From: JAWPMT01 sp965267435
GTDB lineage: Bacteria > Bacteroidota > Bacteroidia > Cytophagales > Cyclobacteriaceae
NCBI GenBank assembly: GCA_965267435.1
Contig: OZ253960.1
Location: forward strand, 5,766,001-5,830,000
Reading direction: 5' to 3'
DNA: 64,000 nt
Under the pieces are notes generated by a model that did no database searches, was not told where the DNA came from, and saw only the letters and a program-made list of their open reading frames with translations. This document shows positions 1 to 8,626 of the stretch, in pieces; the first letter of the stretch is position 1; each line of letters opens with the position of its first letter. The position numbers were made by a program, and so were the translations under genes.

Positions 1-1871
1 TCCTCTGCCACCATCTGGACAAAATCATCAATTTCCTGATTGATCTGATTAAGTTGATCAATAAGACCGCGCTCTTCTTCCACGGACAGTTTTCCAAGGA
101 GTTGTGCCTGGATCTCACTCTGCTTCTTGAGGAGGTTTTTGTCTTCCCAAATCAGTGAGTCCGGAAAATCTCCCATGCGATGGGCCAGCGCTGAATGTGT
201 GGCCTGCGATAGCAGTACCGACTTGCTCTGGTCCGCCAGGCCAAAGGCCTTGTTGAAGTCATTTTCAGGAGTCAAGACCTGCAGAATTTGTTTTAACCAA
301 AAGTGACCTTTCGAAAGCAGTCGCAGCTTATCGCCTTCACTGGAGATTTGATTGCGAACCTTTACCAACAAGGCATTTGCCAGATTGGAGACTACTACTT
401 GTTTCTCCTGCGAATCGACAATGCTGCTATCTACTTCCAGCAGACGATCGACTGTGTTCAGCGATTCAATAATATTTTCTATTTGCTCGTAGGTCGTATA
501 CTTCGTGGAATAGATGCTGTCTGCCCAAGCTGGGTCAATCGTCAAGGGTAATTGCCTCCTCGACGAACTGTTGATCGCTTGCTGTATCGTTTCCCATGCT
601 TCACCATAGTTTTGTGCTTTTATCTGCATTGCGGCTAGATTCTTTAATGCAAGGGCATGGGAGGGATGTTCAAAGCCTTTCGCTTCCAGGGCGATTTGCT
701 CAGCTTCCTCGAAGCATAGCAGTGCCTGTTCGTAGTCTTCTATTTTTTCATAGAGTATGGCCAGATTGTTCAACGCATTGCCATATAAAGTGTGATTTCT
801 GCCCAAGACGGAGGCATATATATCTCTGCTTTGTAGAAAGAGAGGCAGGGCCTCATCGTATTCTTCCATTTCCATGTACAGGAAGGCTAGACTATTGAGT
901 GCCGTTGCGTACTGGGAATGGCCCTCTCCGAGCGATTTCCTAATAATATCCTTTGCTTCTAAATACAGAGGAAGTGCCAGGTCATAATCGCCATTCTTCA
1001 AATACAGATTGCCGGTGTATTGCAATGACAAAGCATATCTGTTATGTTCCGGACCTAGTGAGCGTCTCAGGATATCGTTTGTTTGTAAATAGAGAGGCAA
1101 CGCCTGGTCGCGATTTCCAAGCTTGGATTGTAGTAAGCCCAGGTTGAGCAATGTAAACGCAAACTGTGGATGCTCGCGCCCCAAGGTTCTTTCGAGAATC
1201 TCAACCGCCTGCTGAGTATATTGTAGCGCCGTTTCATAATCCCCCATGGTCTCGAGGGTCCTTGCAAGGTTGTTGAGTGTGTTGCCATACTTTTCATCTT
1301 CTTTACCGAGGGTTTTTTCCCTTATTCTCAAGACTTCCAGTTGTATAGAAAGAGCCTGAGGGTGTTTCCCCAGTCTTCCGTAAAGCGCTGCCAGGTTATT
1401 AAGTGAAATTGCGTAGTCTGGGTGTTCTTTACCTAGCACCTTCCCCCAGACCTCACTGGCTTGCAGAAAGTAGGGTAGCGCTTGCTCCTGTTCTCCTTTG
1501 AACCAATGAACTGCTCCCAGATTATTCAGTGATTCTGCATACTCTGAATTCTCTTTTCCCAAGGCATTTGCTCTGATGTCTTTGGATTGCAGGTATAGTT
1601 CCTTGGCCTTGTCGTAGTCGCCCAACCTAAGATGTATATTGCCCAGATCATTGATACCGCCGGCGAGCATGGAATCAAATTTGTCTTCCGTGGCTCTTTT
1701 GATCATCGCCTCTGCCAGAGGAATGGCCTCTCGATATTTTGCTTGCCCTATGTATTGGTTGATAAGGGTATCCAATGCTCCGTAGGAGATGTGCATGTAG
1801 TCCTCCTCATCCTGCCCTAAAGCGACGACGGTGAAAAGCAAGGCCAGGCCAATAAGAGCTATCCGTTTCAT
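1..1871 (-). CDS. Exported TPR-CHAT family protein, C-terminus cut off by window start
   Basis: The frame is open from the ATG at 1869-1871 to the window edge, giving about 623 codons. It starts with a signal peptide (MKRIALIGLALLFTVVALGQ), followed by about ten TPR units (roughly residues 30-430) with the repeated pattern 'Y..AL.NLA.LY...G.Y..AL.L...'. After these comes the helical linker seen in TPR-CHAT proteins (LADQSKSVLL). The CHAT protease domain itself would lie beyond the window. It is a tandem paralogue of the complete gene at 1982-4873, which has the same domain order and a closely similar leader. CHAT is a caspase-clan cysteine-peptidase fold. An exported, TPR-presented protease or scaffold is an inference from family and signal peptide. 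The missing domain cannot be checked here. Confidence 0.85.
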   Translation of the reverse strand, partial: MKRIALIGLALLFTVVALGQDEEDYMHISYGALDTLINQYIGQAKYREAIPLAEAMIKRATEDKFDSMLAGGINDLGNIHLRLGDYDKAKELYLQSKDIRANALGKENSEYAESLNNLGAVHWFKGEQEQALPYFLQASEVWGKVLGKEHPDYAISLNNLAALYGRLGKHPQALSIQLEVLRIREKTLGKEDEKYGNTLNNLARTLETMGDYETALQYTQQAVEILERTLGREHPQFAFTLLNLGLLQSKLGNRDQALPLYLQTNDILRRSLGPEHNRYALSLQYTGNLYLKNGDYDLALPLYLEAKDIIRKSLGEGHSQYATALNSLAFLYMEMEEYDEALPLFLQSRDIYASVLGRNHTLYGNALNNLAILYEKIEDYEQALLCFEEAEQIALEAKGFEHPSHALALKNLAAMQIKAQNYGEAWETIQQAINSSSRRQLPLTIDPAWADSIYSTKYTTYEQIENIIESLNTVDRLLEVDSSIVDSQEKQVVVSNLANALLVKVRNQISSEGDKLRLLSKGHFWLKQILQVLTPENDFNKAFGLADQSKSVLLSQATHSALAHRMGDFPDSLIWEDKNLLKKQSEIQAQLLGKLSVEEERGLIDQLNQINQEIDDFVQMVAE

Positions 1872-1911
1872 TTTTTAGCTGATGTTTGCGGTTGTTTTTC
1901 AGGTTGAAATC

Positions 1912-1965
1912 GAAATCTAGCGAAAAAGGCGCAGAGTGATTAGAGGTGAAAACTGATCAAAAACC
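1912..1965 (-). repeat. Leader element shared with the tandem CHAT gene, copy 1
   Basis: This 54-bp block upstream of the partial CHAT gene matches 4925-4978 upstream of the complete one at about 45 of 54 positions, including GAAATCTAGCGAAAAA and GGTGAAAACTGATCAAAAAC. A further shorter match (GGTTGTT) lies between the block and each start codon. It may be a duplicated promoter or leader. I did not find a convincing -33/-7 pair in it. Confidence 0.7.
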
Positions 1966-1981
1966 TTAACCGCCGCAGAAA

Positions 1982-4873
1982 TCAATTCCGAGCCTTTCTC
2001 CTCCAAACCACCCCGCCAACAACCACGAGCAGAAGGACGCCAATCGCGACACCCCGCCGCATTCCTTCACGCTTCTTCCGGATGTCGATAGCGTCGGTCT
2101 TGCCCATCATGATAAAGGGTGACCAGAAGCCGGGATGTTGGGTGAGCTCCGGGGCAGATTGGAGGTAGTCCAGCTTGGCCTGTCGGAGCGCCTCGTCTTT
2201 GTTGAGGCCTTTGTCTAGGTGGTCATAGAAGTTTCTCATCAGTTCGGATGTGGCGACATCGTTGACTTGCCAGAGAGAGACGACGAGTGAAGGTGCACCG
2301 GCATACATGAACGCCCGTGCCAGGGACGCGATCCCATTGCCGCGTTCGAATTTGCCATATCCTGTTTCGCAAGCGGAAAGTACGACCAGGTCCGCATTGA
2401 GCTGGGCCTTTGAGATCTCATGGGCCATCCAGAAATTGGACTCGGTGCTGTCGCTGTCTTCTGTGAACGCCAGTGATGAAAGGACTGGACGCTCATTATC
2501 CAATAGGCCGTGCGTGGCAAAGTGCAGGACGGAGTAGTCGGCCGCCATTTCCTTGGCGACTTTTTCTGAAGCCATCGTATCAAAGGCAAAGAAGCCGGCA
2601 TACTTTTCCTGCAGCGTCTCCACCTCCCGACGGGCGGCGGGCAAGGGGCCCAATTCACCGCGCCTCCATTGGTCGGTAGGAAGGCGGACCGCCAGGAGCG
2701 TGCTGTCCAATGAAACGCCGTAGTCAGGTGCCATGGCCAGCATTTGGCCATTGTTCCTCTGGGCGGGTGCTTCCATGTTCTCTTTCCAGAGCGCCGCGGA
2801 GTAGCTGTAGGAAATGCTGTAGTCATTTAATAGGTAGTGGAGGTCACCGTAGCCTTGGTCTTGCTCCGGAGCCTCTTCGACGAGAAATGCTTCAAATGGT
2901 AAGTGCCCTAACTCTCCATCCGGTACAATAATCAGATTGGTGATGTGTTTTTTGCTACGTAGTGGGGCGCCAACCAAATTTTCGTAAAACCAATGTGCCT
3001 GTTCGGTATAATTCTGATAAGATTCGTCGGCGGAGTAGTCGCGCAGGGAATTGTGTAGAGATTGGATACGACTTCTTAAATCCTCTTTGGCGATAGGGAG
3101 TCGTGTCCATTGTACATTTTGGTTGTCCATGAAGAAGACATGGGCTGTGGAGTCACCGATGACATATTCCAGCAAAGCTATTCCTGGCGCCAATGCGGAT
3201 TGTATTTCCTGAACGTCTACCTCCTCTTGCTGGTACTTGACTTTGTGATATTTGGGGTGCTCTCTGGCGATCATTTGAATGAAGGCATCAATCTCTTGGT
3301 TGACATGATTGAGGTCATTAATAATACCCTCACGTTCGGCCTCAGTCGGACCTGCAAGTAACTGCGCCTGCAGCCCGCTTTGTCTTTTGAGTAACTGACG
3401 ATCCTGCCAGATCAAAGAGTCCGGTAGATCGCCTAATGTATAAGACCGTTCGGACTTCGTAGCTTCCAGGAGCAGAACTGACTTGTTTTGATCAACAAGC
3501 CTGAATGCTTGTTCTGCTTCAGCTTCGGGGGTCAGGATTTGCAAGCTTCGCTGAAGCCATGCATGGCTCAATGACAGCATTCGGAGCTTGTTTTCTTCTG
3601 TGGAAACTCGGTTTTTGGCTTGGCTAAGGAGCCCATTTGCTAGATTCGCGACGATCATCTTTTTTGCCATGACATCGTCAATCTCTCTGCCTTTCTCTAA
3701 TAAAACATAGACCACTGCAAGACTTTCCACCATTTGTTCCAGGTGTGCACTTGATGGAAATGAGCCTGTCAGGAGGTCGTGAGACCACGCTTCGTTGATA
3801 GTGCGGTATACAACGCTACCTGTGGGGCTGTTTAATGCCAGACTGACCATCTCCCAAGCCTTGTCGATATCGCCAACCTTCGCGTAATGCGATGCCAGGT
3901 CATTCAGTGATTGATTGTAGCGTGGATGGCCTATGCCTTTTGTTTTCTTGAGGATTTTGTTCGACTGCAAATAAAACTGCAGCGCTTTATTACCGTCACC
4001 TTGCAAATCGAACATGGCTGCCAGGTCATTGATTGACTCAGCATAGTGAGGGTGCTCACGACCTAGTTGCTTTTCCTGGATGTCCCTTGCTTGTAGAAGT
4101 AAGGGAATGGCTTTAGCTGGTTCGTTCATTTTTCCGTATACCGATGCCAGATTGTTCAGTGAAATCGCGTACTCAGGGTGGCTTAGCCCAATTGTTTTCT
4201 TCGTAATCTGCAGATCTTGTGAATAGAGAACTACGGCCTCCTCGTAGTTGCCCATGATCTCGTGGAGACGCGCCAAATTGTGAACGGAAATAGCATATTG
4301 GTGATGCTCCTTGCCCAATAGCCGCTCTCGAATATCTTTTGATTCCAGAAAGAGTGGCAATGCCTTGCTGTAATTGCCCGTTTGCATGTACAAAATGGCC
4401 AGATTGTTGAGGGAAATAGCGTAGTTGACGTCCTCATCGGACGTCTTCTTTTTTATTCCGAGGGCCCGCAAATGCAGCGAAACAGCCTCGTCGAATAGCC
4501 CCATTTCTTCATACAAGACGCCGAGGTTGGTAAGAGATTCCGCATAGATGATATGATCCTCTCCTAATACCCTACCGCGTATGTCAATGGACTCCAGCTG
4601 AAGTTGCTCAGCCTTACTGTAGTTTCCCAGGAGTTCCAGGAGCACACCCAGGTTGTTCATACTTTCCGCTAGTAACGTGTCGTTCCGCTCTCTTTTCGAG
4701 TAATCCATCATCTCTTCCGCATAGGGAATTGCGTCCTCATATCTGCCATTTATATACAGGTCGATGAATTCATCATTCAGCTCCTGGTACGTCATTGAAG
4801 ACAATGGATCAGCGTCCTGCGAATACAGTGAGTTGACAAAAACGATCGATAGACTAAGTAGGAAAGATCGCAT
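1982..4873 (-). CDS. Exported, membrane-anchored TPR-CHAT protease-like protein
   Basis: A complete 963-residue protein. A signal peptide (residues 1-19, ending SLYSQ) is followed by about eight TPR units (25-345), a helical linker (345-620) and a CHAT domain (about 630-935). The caspase-clan dyad is visible: His788 in the ATHG motif and Cys835 in the SACETG motif. A C-terminal hydrophobic segment (941-957) followed by WRRKARN forms a membrane anchor with a positive tail. Signal peptide plus tail anchor put the TPR and CHAT domains on the outer face of the inner membrane. That is unlike the cytoplasmic CHAT protease (Csx29) of type III-E CRISPR systems. The substrate is unknown. The upstream paralogue at 1-1871 is in tandem, and the two probably arose by duplication. 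Confidence 0.9.
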   Translation of the reverse strand: MRSFLLSLSIVFVNSLYSQDADPLSSMTYQELNDEFIDLYINGRYEDAIPYAEEMMDYSKRERNDTLLAESMNNLGVLLELLGNYSKAEQLQLESIDIRGRVLGEDHIIYAESLTNLGVLYEEMGLFDEAVSLHLRALGIKKKTSDEDVNYAISLNNLAILYMQTGNYSKALPLFLESKDIRERLLGKEHHQYAISVHNLARLHEIMGNYEEAVVLYSQDLQITKKTIGLSHPEYAISLNNLASVYGKMNEPAKAIPLLLQARDIQEKQLGREHPHYAESINDLAAMFDLQGDGNKALQFYLQSNKILKKTKGIGHPRYNQSLNDLASHYAKVGDIDKAWEMVSLALNSPTGSVVYRTINEAWSHDLLTGSFPSSAHLEQMVESLAVVYVLLEKGREIDDVMAKKMIVANLANGLLSQAKNRVSTEENKLRMLSLSHAWLQRSLQILTPEAEAEQAFRLVDQNKSVLLLEATKSERSYTLGDLPDSLIWQDRQLLKRQSGLQAQLLAGPTEAEREGIINDLNHVNQEIDAFIQMIAREHPKYHKVKYQQEEVDVQEIQSALAPGIALLEYVIGDSTAHVFFMDNQNVQWTRLPIAKEDLRSRIQSLHNSLRDYSADESYQNYTEQAHWFYENLVGAPLRSKKHITNLIIVPDGELGHLPFEAFLVEEAPEQDQGYGDLHYLLNDYSISYSYSAALWKENMEAPAQRNNGQMLAMAPDYGVSLDSTLLAVRLPTDQWRRGELGPLPAARREVETLQEKYAGFFAFDTMASEKVAKEMAADYSVLHFATHGLLDNERPVLSSLAFTEDSDSTESNFWMAHEISKAQLNADLVVLSACETGYGKFERGNGIASLARAFMYAGAPSLVVSLWQVNDVATSELMRNFYDHLDKGLNKDEALRQAKLDYLQSAPELTQHPGFWSPFIMMGKTDAIDIRKKREGMRRGVAIGVLLLVVVGGVVWRRKARN

Positions 4874-4924
4874 GATTTAGACGTTTTGTGGTTGTTCTAT
4901 GGTGACTGCACAGTGCCTTAGTTT

Positions 4925-4978
4925 GAAATCTAGCGAAAAACCTCGAGAGTCTTTAGGGGTGAAAACTGATCAAAAACT
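4925..4978 (-). repeat. Leader element shared with the tandem CHAT gene, copy 2
   Basis: Second copy of the conserved 54-bp leader block, 52 bp before the start codon of the complete CHAT gene. It contains the TGATCA palindrome. Conservation between the two copies outside coding sequence suggests shared regulation or simply a recent tandem duplication. Confidence 0.7.
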
Positions 4979-5122
4979 CAAAGCCATGGTACCCGGGAGT
5001 GCCTCTCAAATTGCTGGCATCTAACGACTCTATGTTATTCATAAACGACGGTCAGTCATGTACCCAACCTCATCTTGCAGGTAGTTTGCTTTGAACCTCA
5101 GGATCTACCTACATTCGTGTCC

Positions 5123-6016
5123 ATGACCGATCCCCGCAACCTGCACTACACGCAATCCCTCTACCTCGATCGATCTCACGAGCGGCGATTGGAGAAGGAG
5201 TGGCTGTCAGCGCAAGAAGCGCACCCTGAAGCGGAAGTCATCCTACTAAGTGAGGGCAAGTTTCTCGTCCAGCCCAGTGCCGGGGGCTACGTCATTGCCC
5301 AGCGGTTGGACTCGCAGCCGACGGAGGATCTGACGTTGCTGGGAGTGGTCAATGGCAAACCGCTTTTTGCTGCTTCAATGTTGGAGGCCTCAACGGGTGG
5401 TGATGACTGGCACGATATGCGGTCGTTGTTCGCGGAGCTGTCACTCGAGCAATCGTCCTTACTCGCTTACGCCCGCGCGATGCTGCACTGGCACCGGCAC
5501 CATCGCTATTGTGGCAAATGTGGGGGGGCGACCGTGTCTAAGCAAGGCGGTTTTGTGAGAGTCTGCGATGCCTGCGGCTATTCCATACACCCCCGGACGG
5601 ACCCGGCGATCATTGTCCTCATCTATCACGTAGACGAGGAGGGAGTCGAGCGGTGCCTTCTCGCAGAAAATGTCAAGCGGAAGGGGACTGGCTGGTACTC
5701 GACGCTTGCCGGGTTTGTTGAGCCTGGAGAGACCCTGGAGGCCGCTGTCATCCGCGAAATGAAAGAGGAAAGTGGTTTGCAAGTCACAGATCTCCAATAT
5801 GTGGCTTCTCAACCGTGGCCTTTTCCCTCTGCGCTTATGGTCGGCTACAATGCGCGAGCCGTGGATCGCGAGATCCGGCTGGATGAAAACGAATTGTCTG
5901 CCGCGAGGTGGTTTACGAGGGAAGAATTGAGCGAGGCGATAGCAAATGGCGAGGTGAAGCCGTCGAGGGAGGACTCTATTGCTCGATTTCTCATCATGAG
6001 GTGGCTCGGAAGGTAA
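5123..6016 (+). CDS. nudC: NAD(+)/NADH diphosphatase, Nudix family
   Basis: A 297-residue protein that hydrolyses NAD(H) to NMN(H) and AMP; family members also remove NAD caps from RNA. It shows the four-cysteine zinc ribbon (YCGKCGG...CDACGY), the Nudix box (GFVEPGETLEAAVIREMKEE) and the NudC-specific SQPWPFPxS motif (SQPWPFPSALMVGY). The frame extends upstream to a TTG at 5075. I prefer the ATG at 5123 because the protein then begins at MTDPRNLHYTQSLYLDR, which looks like a normal N-terminus. It lies alone between the CHAT genes and the DUF2652 gene, presumably as a single transcription unit. Cytoplasmic. Confidence 0.93.
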   Translation: MTDPRNLHYTQSLYLDRSHERRLEKEWLSAQEAHPEAEVILLSEGKFLVQPSAGGYVIAQRLDSQPTEDLTLLGVVNGKPLFAASMLEASTGGDDWHDMRSLFAELSLEQSSLLAYARAMLHWHRHHRYCGKCGGATVSKQGGFVRVCDACGYSIHPRTDPAIIVLIYHVDEEGVERCLLAENVKRKGTGWYSTLAGFVEPGETLEAAVIREMKEESGLQVTDLQYVASQPWPFPSALMVGYNARAVDREIRLDENELSAARWFTREELSEAIANGEVKPSREDSIARFLIMRWLGR

Positions 6017-6103
6017 TTTTGAATTTTGAATTTGGGAATTTAGAGTTTGATATTGGGAGAACAACTCCAAATTCTTAATTCCAAACTCGGAACTCTAAAA
6101 CCC

Positions 6104-6200
6104 GCGGCAGGGATGGAGCCGGCACCCAGCATGGCCAGTGTGCTGGGGAGCGGGGCTGAGGTACAGGTGAGAGCCCGACCCTGACACGACCAAGCAGTCT
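6104..6200 (+). ncRNA. GC-rich hairpin element, possible structured RNA or intergenic repeat
   Basis: The stretch contrasts sharply in base composition with its AT-rich surroundings. CCCAGCA (6125-6131) pairs perfectly with TGCTGGG (6141-6147) around a 9-nt loop. It is flanked by GGGATGGAGCCGGC and GAGAGCCCGACCCTGACACG, wording I recall from intergenic elements in other Bacteroidota genomes but cannot name. It has no T-tract. It could be the processed 3' end of the nudC transcript or a dispersed element. Strand is uncertain. Confidence 0.4.
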
Positions 6201-6311
6201 GAAATTTTGATTGGCCGAATGGCAATGTCGTCGTCGGCGGTGCCGCCCAAAAAGCACCCCAAAAGCCAGACATCTGACGGCGCTAGTCATTTTTGCAATT
6301 CGGGGGAACGC

Positions 6312-6344
6312 TTTGCTTCCCAATCTCGTAATAACATACGTTTC
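6312..6344 (+). promoter_or_regulatory. Bacteroidota-type promoter for the DUF2652 gene
   Basis: TTTG at 6312-6315 and TACGTTTC at 6337-6344 are separated by 21 bp. They match the -33 TTTG and -7 TAnnTTTG consensus with one mismatch. The start codon follows 12 bp later. Confidence 0.5.
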
Positions 6345-6356
6345 GTTAGGTGAAGT

Positions 6357-7436
6357 ATGTCTGAGTCTACACTTTTCATTCCTGATATTTCGGGGTTCAC
6401 ACGCTTTGTGAAGGATACGGAAATCGCGCACAGCCAGCACATCATAGAAGAGCTGATCAACGTGATCATCGAGAAGGGCTCGCAGACCCTGGAGGTGGCC
6501 GAGGTGGAGGGAGATGCGGTGTTTTTCTTTAAGCATGGGACGAAGCTCTCCATCGAAGATCTCACGCTGGAAGCCAAGCGGATCTATCAGGCATTTCACA
6601 AGCATCTGCTCCAATATGAGCATCGTCGCATCTGCAACTGCGGCGCATGTTCGACTGCCGCGAATTTGAAGTTGAAGTTTGTGGCTCATTCGGGAGACGT
6701 GAACATGGCGGCATTTGCCGGGACAAAGCAAAAGCCTTTTGGCGGCGCGGTGATTGTCACGCATCGTCTGCTCAAAAATGACATCGACGATGATGAGTAC
6801 CTCCTTTTTTCAGAGTCGATCCTGGCCGAGTCGGGCTTCCTTGGTGAAGGTCACGGATTTCTGGAGGATCGTGATCTTGGTCGCATCCCGTATCAGTACA
6901 ACAAGATCAGTCAGTGGAAGGATGGGCTGGAAGAGGAGGAGAAAAGCGCTCCGCCCGTGAAAGTGGACCTGGTCGTGGAGGTGGCCGATGAGATCCCATA
7001 TGATATCGATGTGCTTCAAAACTTCATCATGGACTTCAGATACCGACACCTATGGAACAAGGGGGCTGACGAAATCATCTTTGATGAGGACAGAATCAAC
7101 AGAGCAGGAGAGGAGCACTATTGCATCGTAAAGGGGAAGCATCTCTTTTTTGACACAATCAAGCCACACGTGGAGCCGGATCAGCGTTCTTACGGGGAGA
7201 TCCTGAAGAACCCTGCGCCGCTCAAGTACTTTGAGACCGACTTCATTATGACACCGGTGGATGAACACACCACCCGGCTCACTTTTCGGATGGCCATCTC
7301 CGTCAAATGGTGGGTACAGAAGCTGCTGGTTCCTCTAATGAAACCTCGTATGGCCAAACAGGCACAAGAAGTCCTGGTGGACATCAAAGCGGCGCTCAAG
7401 GTGCACCTGGAGCAAAACTCTGCCGTAGCTGTTTGA
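6357..7436 (+). CDS. DUF2652 protein, cyclase-like domain plus SRPBCC-like domain
   Basis: A 359-residue protein. The N-terminal part (MSESTLFIPDISGFTRFVKDTE..., about 1-185) resembles the class III nucleotide cyclase fold of DUF2652 proteins, including the 'EGDAVFF' strand. The C-terminal part (about 195-350) has the look of a START/polyketide-cyclase (SRPBCC) ligand-binding domain (RYRHLWNKGADEIIF...). No signal peptide is seen, so it is probably cytoplasmic. Catalytic competence as a cyclase is doubtful and I do not claim it. It may bind a nucleotide or small molecule. A cysteine cluster (CNCGAC) sits near residue 90. Confidence 0.75.
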   Translation: MSESTLFIPDISGFTRFVKDTEIAHSQHIIEELINVIIEKGSQTLEVAEVEGDAVFFFKHGTKLSIEDLTLEAKRIYQAFHKHLLQYEHRRICNCGACSTAANLKLKFVAHSGDVNMAAFAGTKQKPFGGAVIVTHRLLKNDIDDDEYLLFSESILAESGFLGEGHGFLEDRDLGRIPYQYNKISQWKDGLEEEEKSAPPVKVDLVVEVADEIPYDIDVLQNFIMDFRYRHLWNKGADEIIFDEDRINRAGEEHYCIVKGKHLFFDTIKPHVEPDQRSYGEILKNPAPLKYFETDFIMTPVDEHTTRLTFRMAISVKWWVQKLLVPLMKPRMAKQAQEVLVDIKAALKVHLEQNSAVAV

Positions 7437-7478
7437 CCGCCTGGCCGCGGATATTATCCCCCAACCAATTGATAACCT

Positions 7479-8150
7479 ATGACACTTAAGAACACACTGG
7501 CTTTCTTCTCGGACCTCAAGGACAACAACCACCGAGACTGGTTCAATGCGCATAAGGACGCCTACCAGACTTCGAAAGAGGAATTTGAGGTTTTCGTCAC
7601 GGCCTTGATGGAGCGGATGAAGGCCCACGATCATATCGACGAGGCCAACACCAAGATCTATCGCATATACAAGGATGTAAGGTTCAGTAAGGACAAGACC
7701 CCCTACAAGACCTCGTGGTCTACGAATATCAAGAGGGCAACAAAGCTGCTTCGCGGTGGCTATTACCTTCAGGTGGGACCTGGCAATTCTTACATGGCAG
7801 GTGGGTTCTTTGGGCCCAATCCTCAGGATCTCCTGCATATCCGCAAACACATCAGCCAGGATGCTACGGACCTTCGCGCTGCCTTAGCCCACAAGGAATT
7901 GACTGAGTTTTTCGGAGACCTGAGAGGAGAGCAGGTCAAGAGTGCGCCCAAAGGGTTTTCGAAGGAGGATGAGAACATCCATCTCCTACGCTACAAGCAG
8001 TTCATGCTTCGCCACAACTTCTCAGATCAGGAGGTTGCGGGTGGGGATTTCATTGCTCTCGTGGATAGGGGGTTTCAGCTCATGAGGCCGTTCTTCGACG
8101 TGATGACAGAGATCCTCACCACTGACCTCGACGGTCAGCCTTTGACATAA
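7479..8150 (+). CDS. DUF2461 domain-containing protein
   Basis: A 223-residue protein matching the DUF2461/TIGR02453 family. It opens with FFSDLKDNNHRDWFNAHK and carries the hallmark RIYKDVRFSKDKTPYKTSWS followed by GGYYLQVGPGNSYMAGGFF. The family is widespread in Bacteroidota; its biochemical role is not established. It has no signal peptide. It starts 42 bp after the DUF2652 gene on the same strand, so cotranscription is possible. It converges on the HIT gene with a 9-bp gap. Confidence 0.85.
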   Translation: MTLKNTLAFFSDLKDNNHRDWFNAHKDAYQTSKEEFEVFVTALMERMKAHDHIDEANTKIYRIYKDVRFSKDKTPYKTSWSTNIKRATKLLRGGYYLQVGPGNSYMAGGFFGPNPQDLLHIRKHISQDATDLRAALAHKELTEFFGDLRGEQVKSAPKGFSKEDENIHLLRYKQFMLRHNFSDQEVAGGDFIALVDRGFQLMRPFFDVMTEILTTDLDGQPLT

Positions 8151-8159
8151 TTCCCGCTC

Positions 8160-8570
8160 CTAGTTGTGCGCAGTAGCCTTGTAGGCCTCTGATATCTTTT
8201 TTGCGGTAGCTGCCAGCTCTTCTGGAGAGGGAGACAACTTCATGCGCTCGAAGTTCATGTCGCCCATCGAATTGATGGGGATAAGGTGTACGTGTGCGTG
8301 GGGCACTTCCAACCCAATCACGGTCACACCAATGCGTTCGCACTCAACGACGGCTTCGATGGCTTGTGCCACGCCTTTGGCAAATACAAGGATACCCGAC
8401 AACAGTTCGTCCCGTACGTCGAAAATGTAATCGACCTCTTCTTTGGGGATCACCAGCGTATGACCCTCAACCAGCGGGTTGATATCCAGGAACGCCAGGA
8501 ATTTGTCATTTTCAGCGACGATGTGAGCAGGAATCTCACGGCTGACAATCTTAGAAAAAATGGACGCCAT
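8160..8570 (-). CDS. HIT family nucleotide-binding protein
   Basis: A 136-residue protein. The HIT motif HAHVHLI carries the catalytic central histidine. The N-terminus SIFSKIVSREIPAHIVAEND and the GHTLVIPKEEVD block are typical of the Hint/HinT-like branch that hydrolyses AMP-linked phosphoramidates and similar nucleotides. It lies just downstream of greA (57-bp gap, same strand), an arrangement compatible with a greA-HIT operon. Confidence 0.92.
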   Translation of the reverse strand: MASIFSKIVSREIPAHIVAENDKFLAFLDINPLVEGHTLVIPKEEVDYIFDVRDELLSGILVFAKGVAQAIEAVVECERIGVTVIGLEVPHAHVHLIPINSMGDMNFERMKLSPSPEELAATAKKISEAYKATAHN

Positions 8571-8626
8571 GCCAATAAAAGGGATATAGTTGCTTGCTCG
8601 GAAATGCTTCCTCGCAGTGCCGTAAT

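Larger units (their letters stand above)
6017..6356. other. 340-bp intergenic stretch, AT-rich start and GC-rich structured middle
   Basis: After nudC there is an AT-rich run of near repeats (ATTTTGAATTTTGAATTTGGG and similar, 6016-6110), then a GC-rich segment with a strong hairpin (6110-6200), then the promoter of the next gene. I find no convincing protein; the open frames here are low-complexity or antisense shadows. Confidence 0.6.

Noticed and set aside
2239..2826. 195-residue frame inside the CHAT gene in another frame
   Set aside because: Trp/Pro/Arg-rich nonsense composition typical of an out-of-frame reading of a high-quality gene.
200..4800. Periodic sequence similarity of about 126 bp, at first CRISPR- or satellite-like
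   Set aside because: The 42-residue period is that of the TPR units encoded in the CHAT proteins; copies are too diverged to be DNA repeats.
5075..5122. TTG start giving a 16-residue longer NudC
   Set aside because: Rare start codon and no sign of coding in the extension; the ATG at 5123 gives a normal N-terminus.
5459..6070. 203-residue open frame antisense to nudC
   Set aside because: Shadow of the nudC coding sequence; composition and lack of any motif argue against it.
6075..6764. 229-residue open frame on the minus strand over the DUF2652 gene
   Set aside because: It is antisense to a clear coding gene and begins in the GC-rich intergenic element; no domain or signal peptide.
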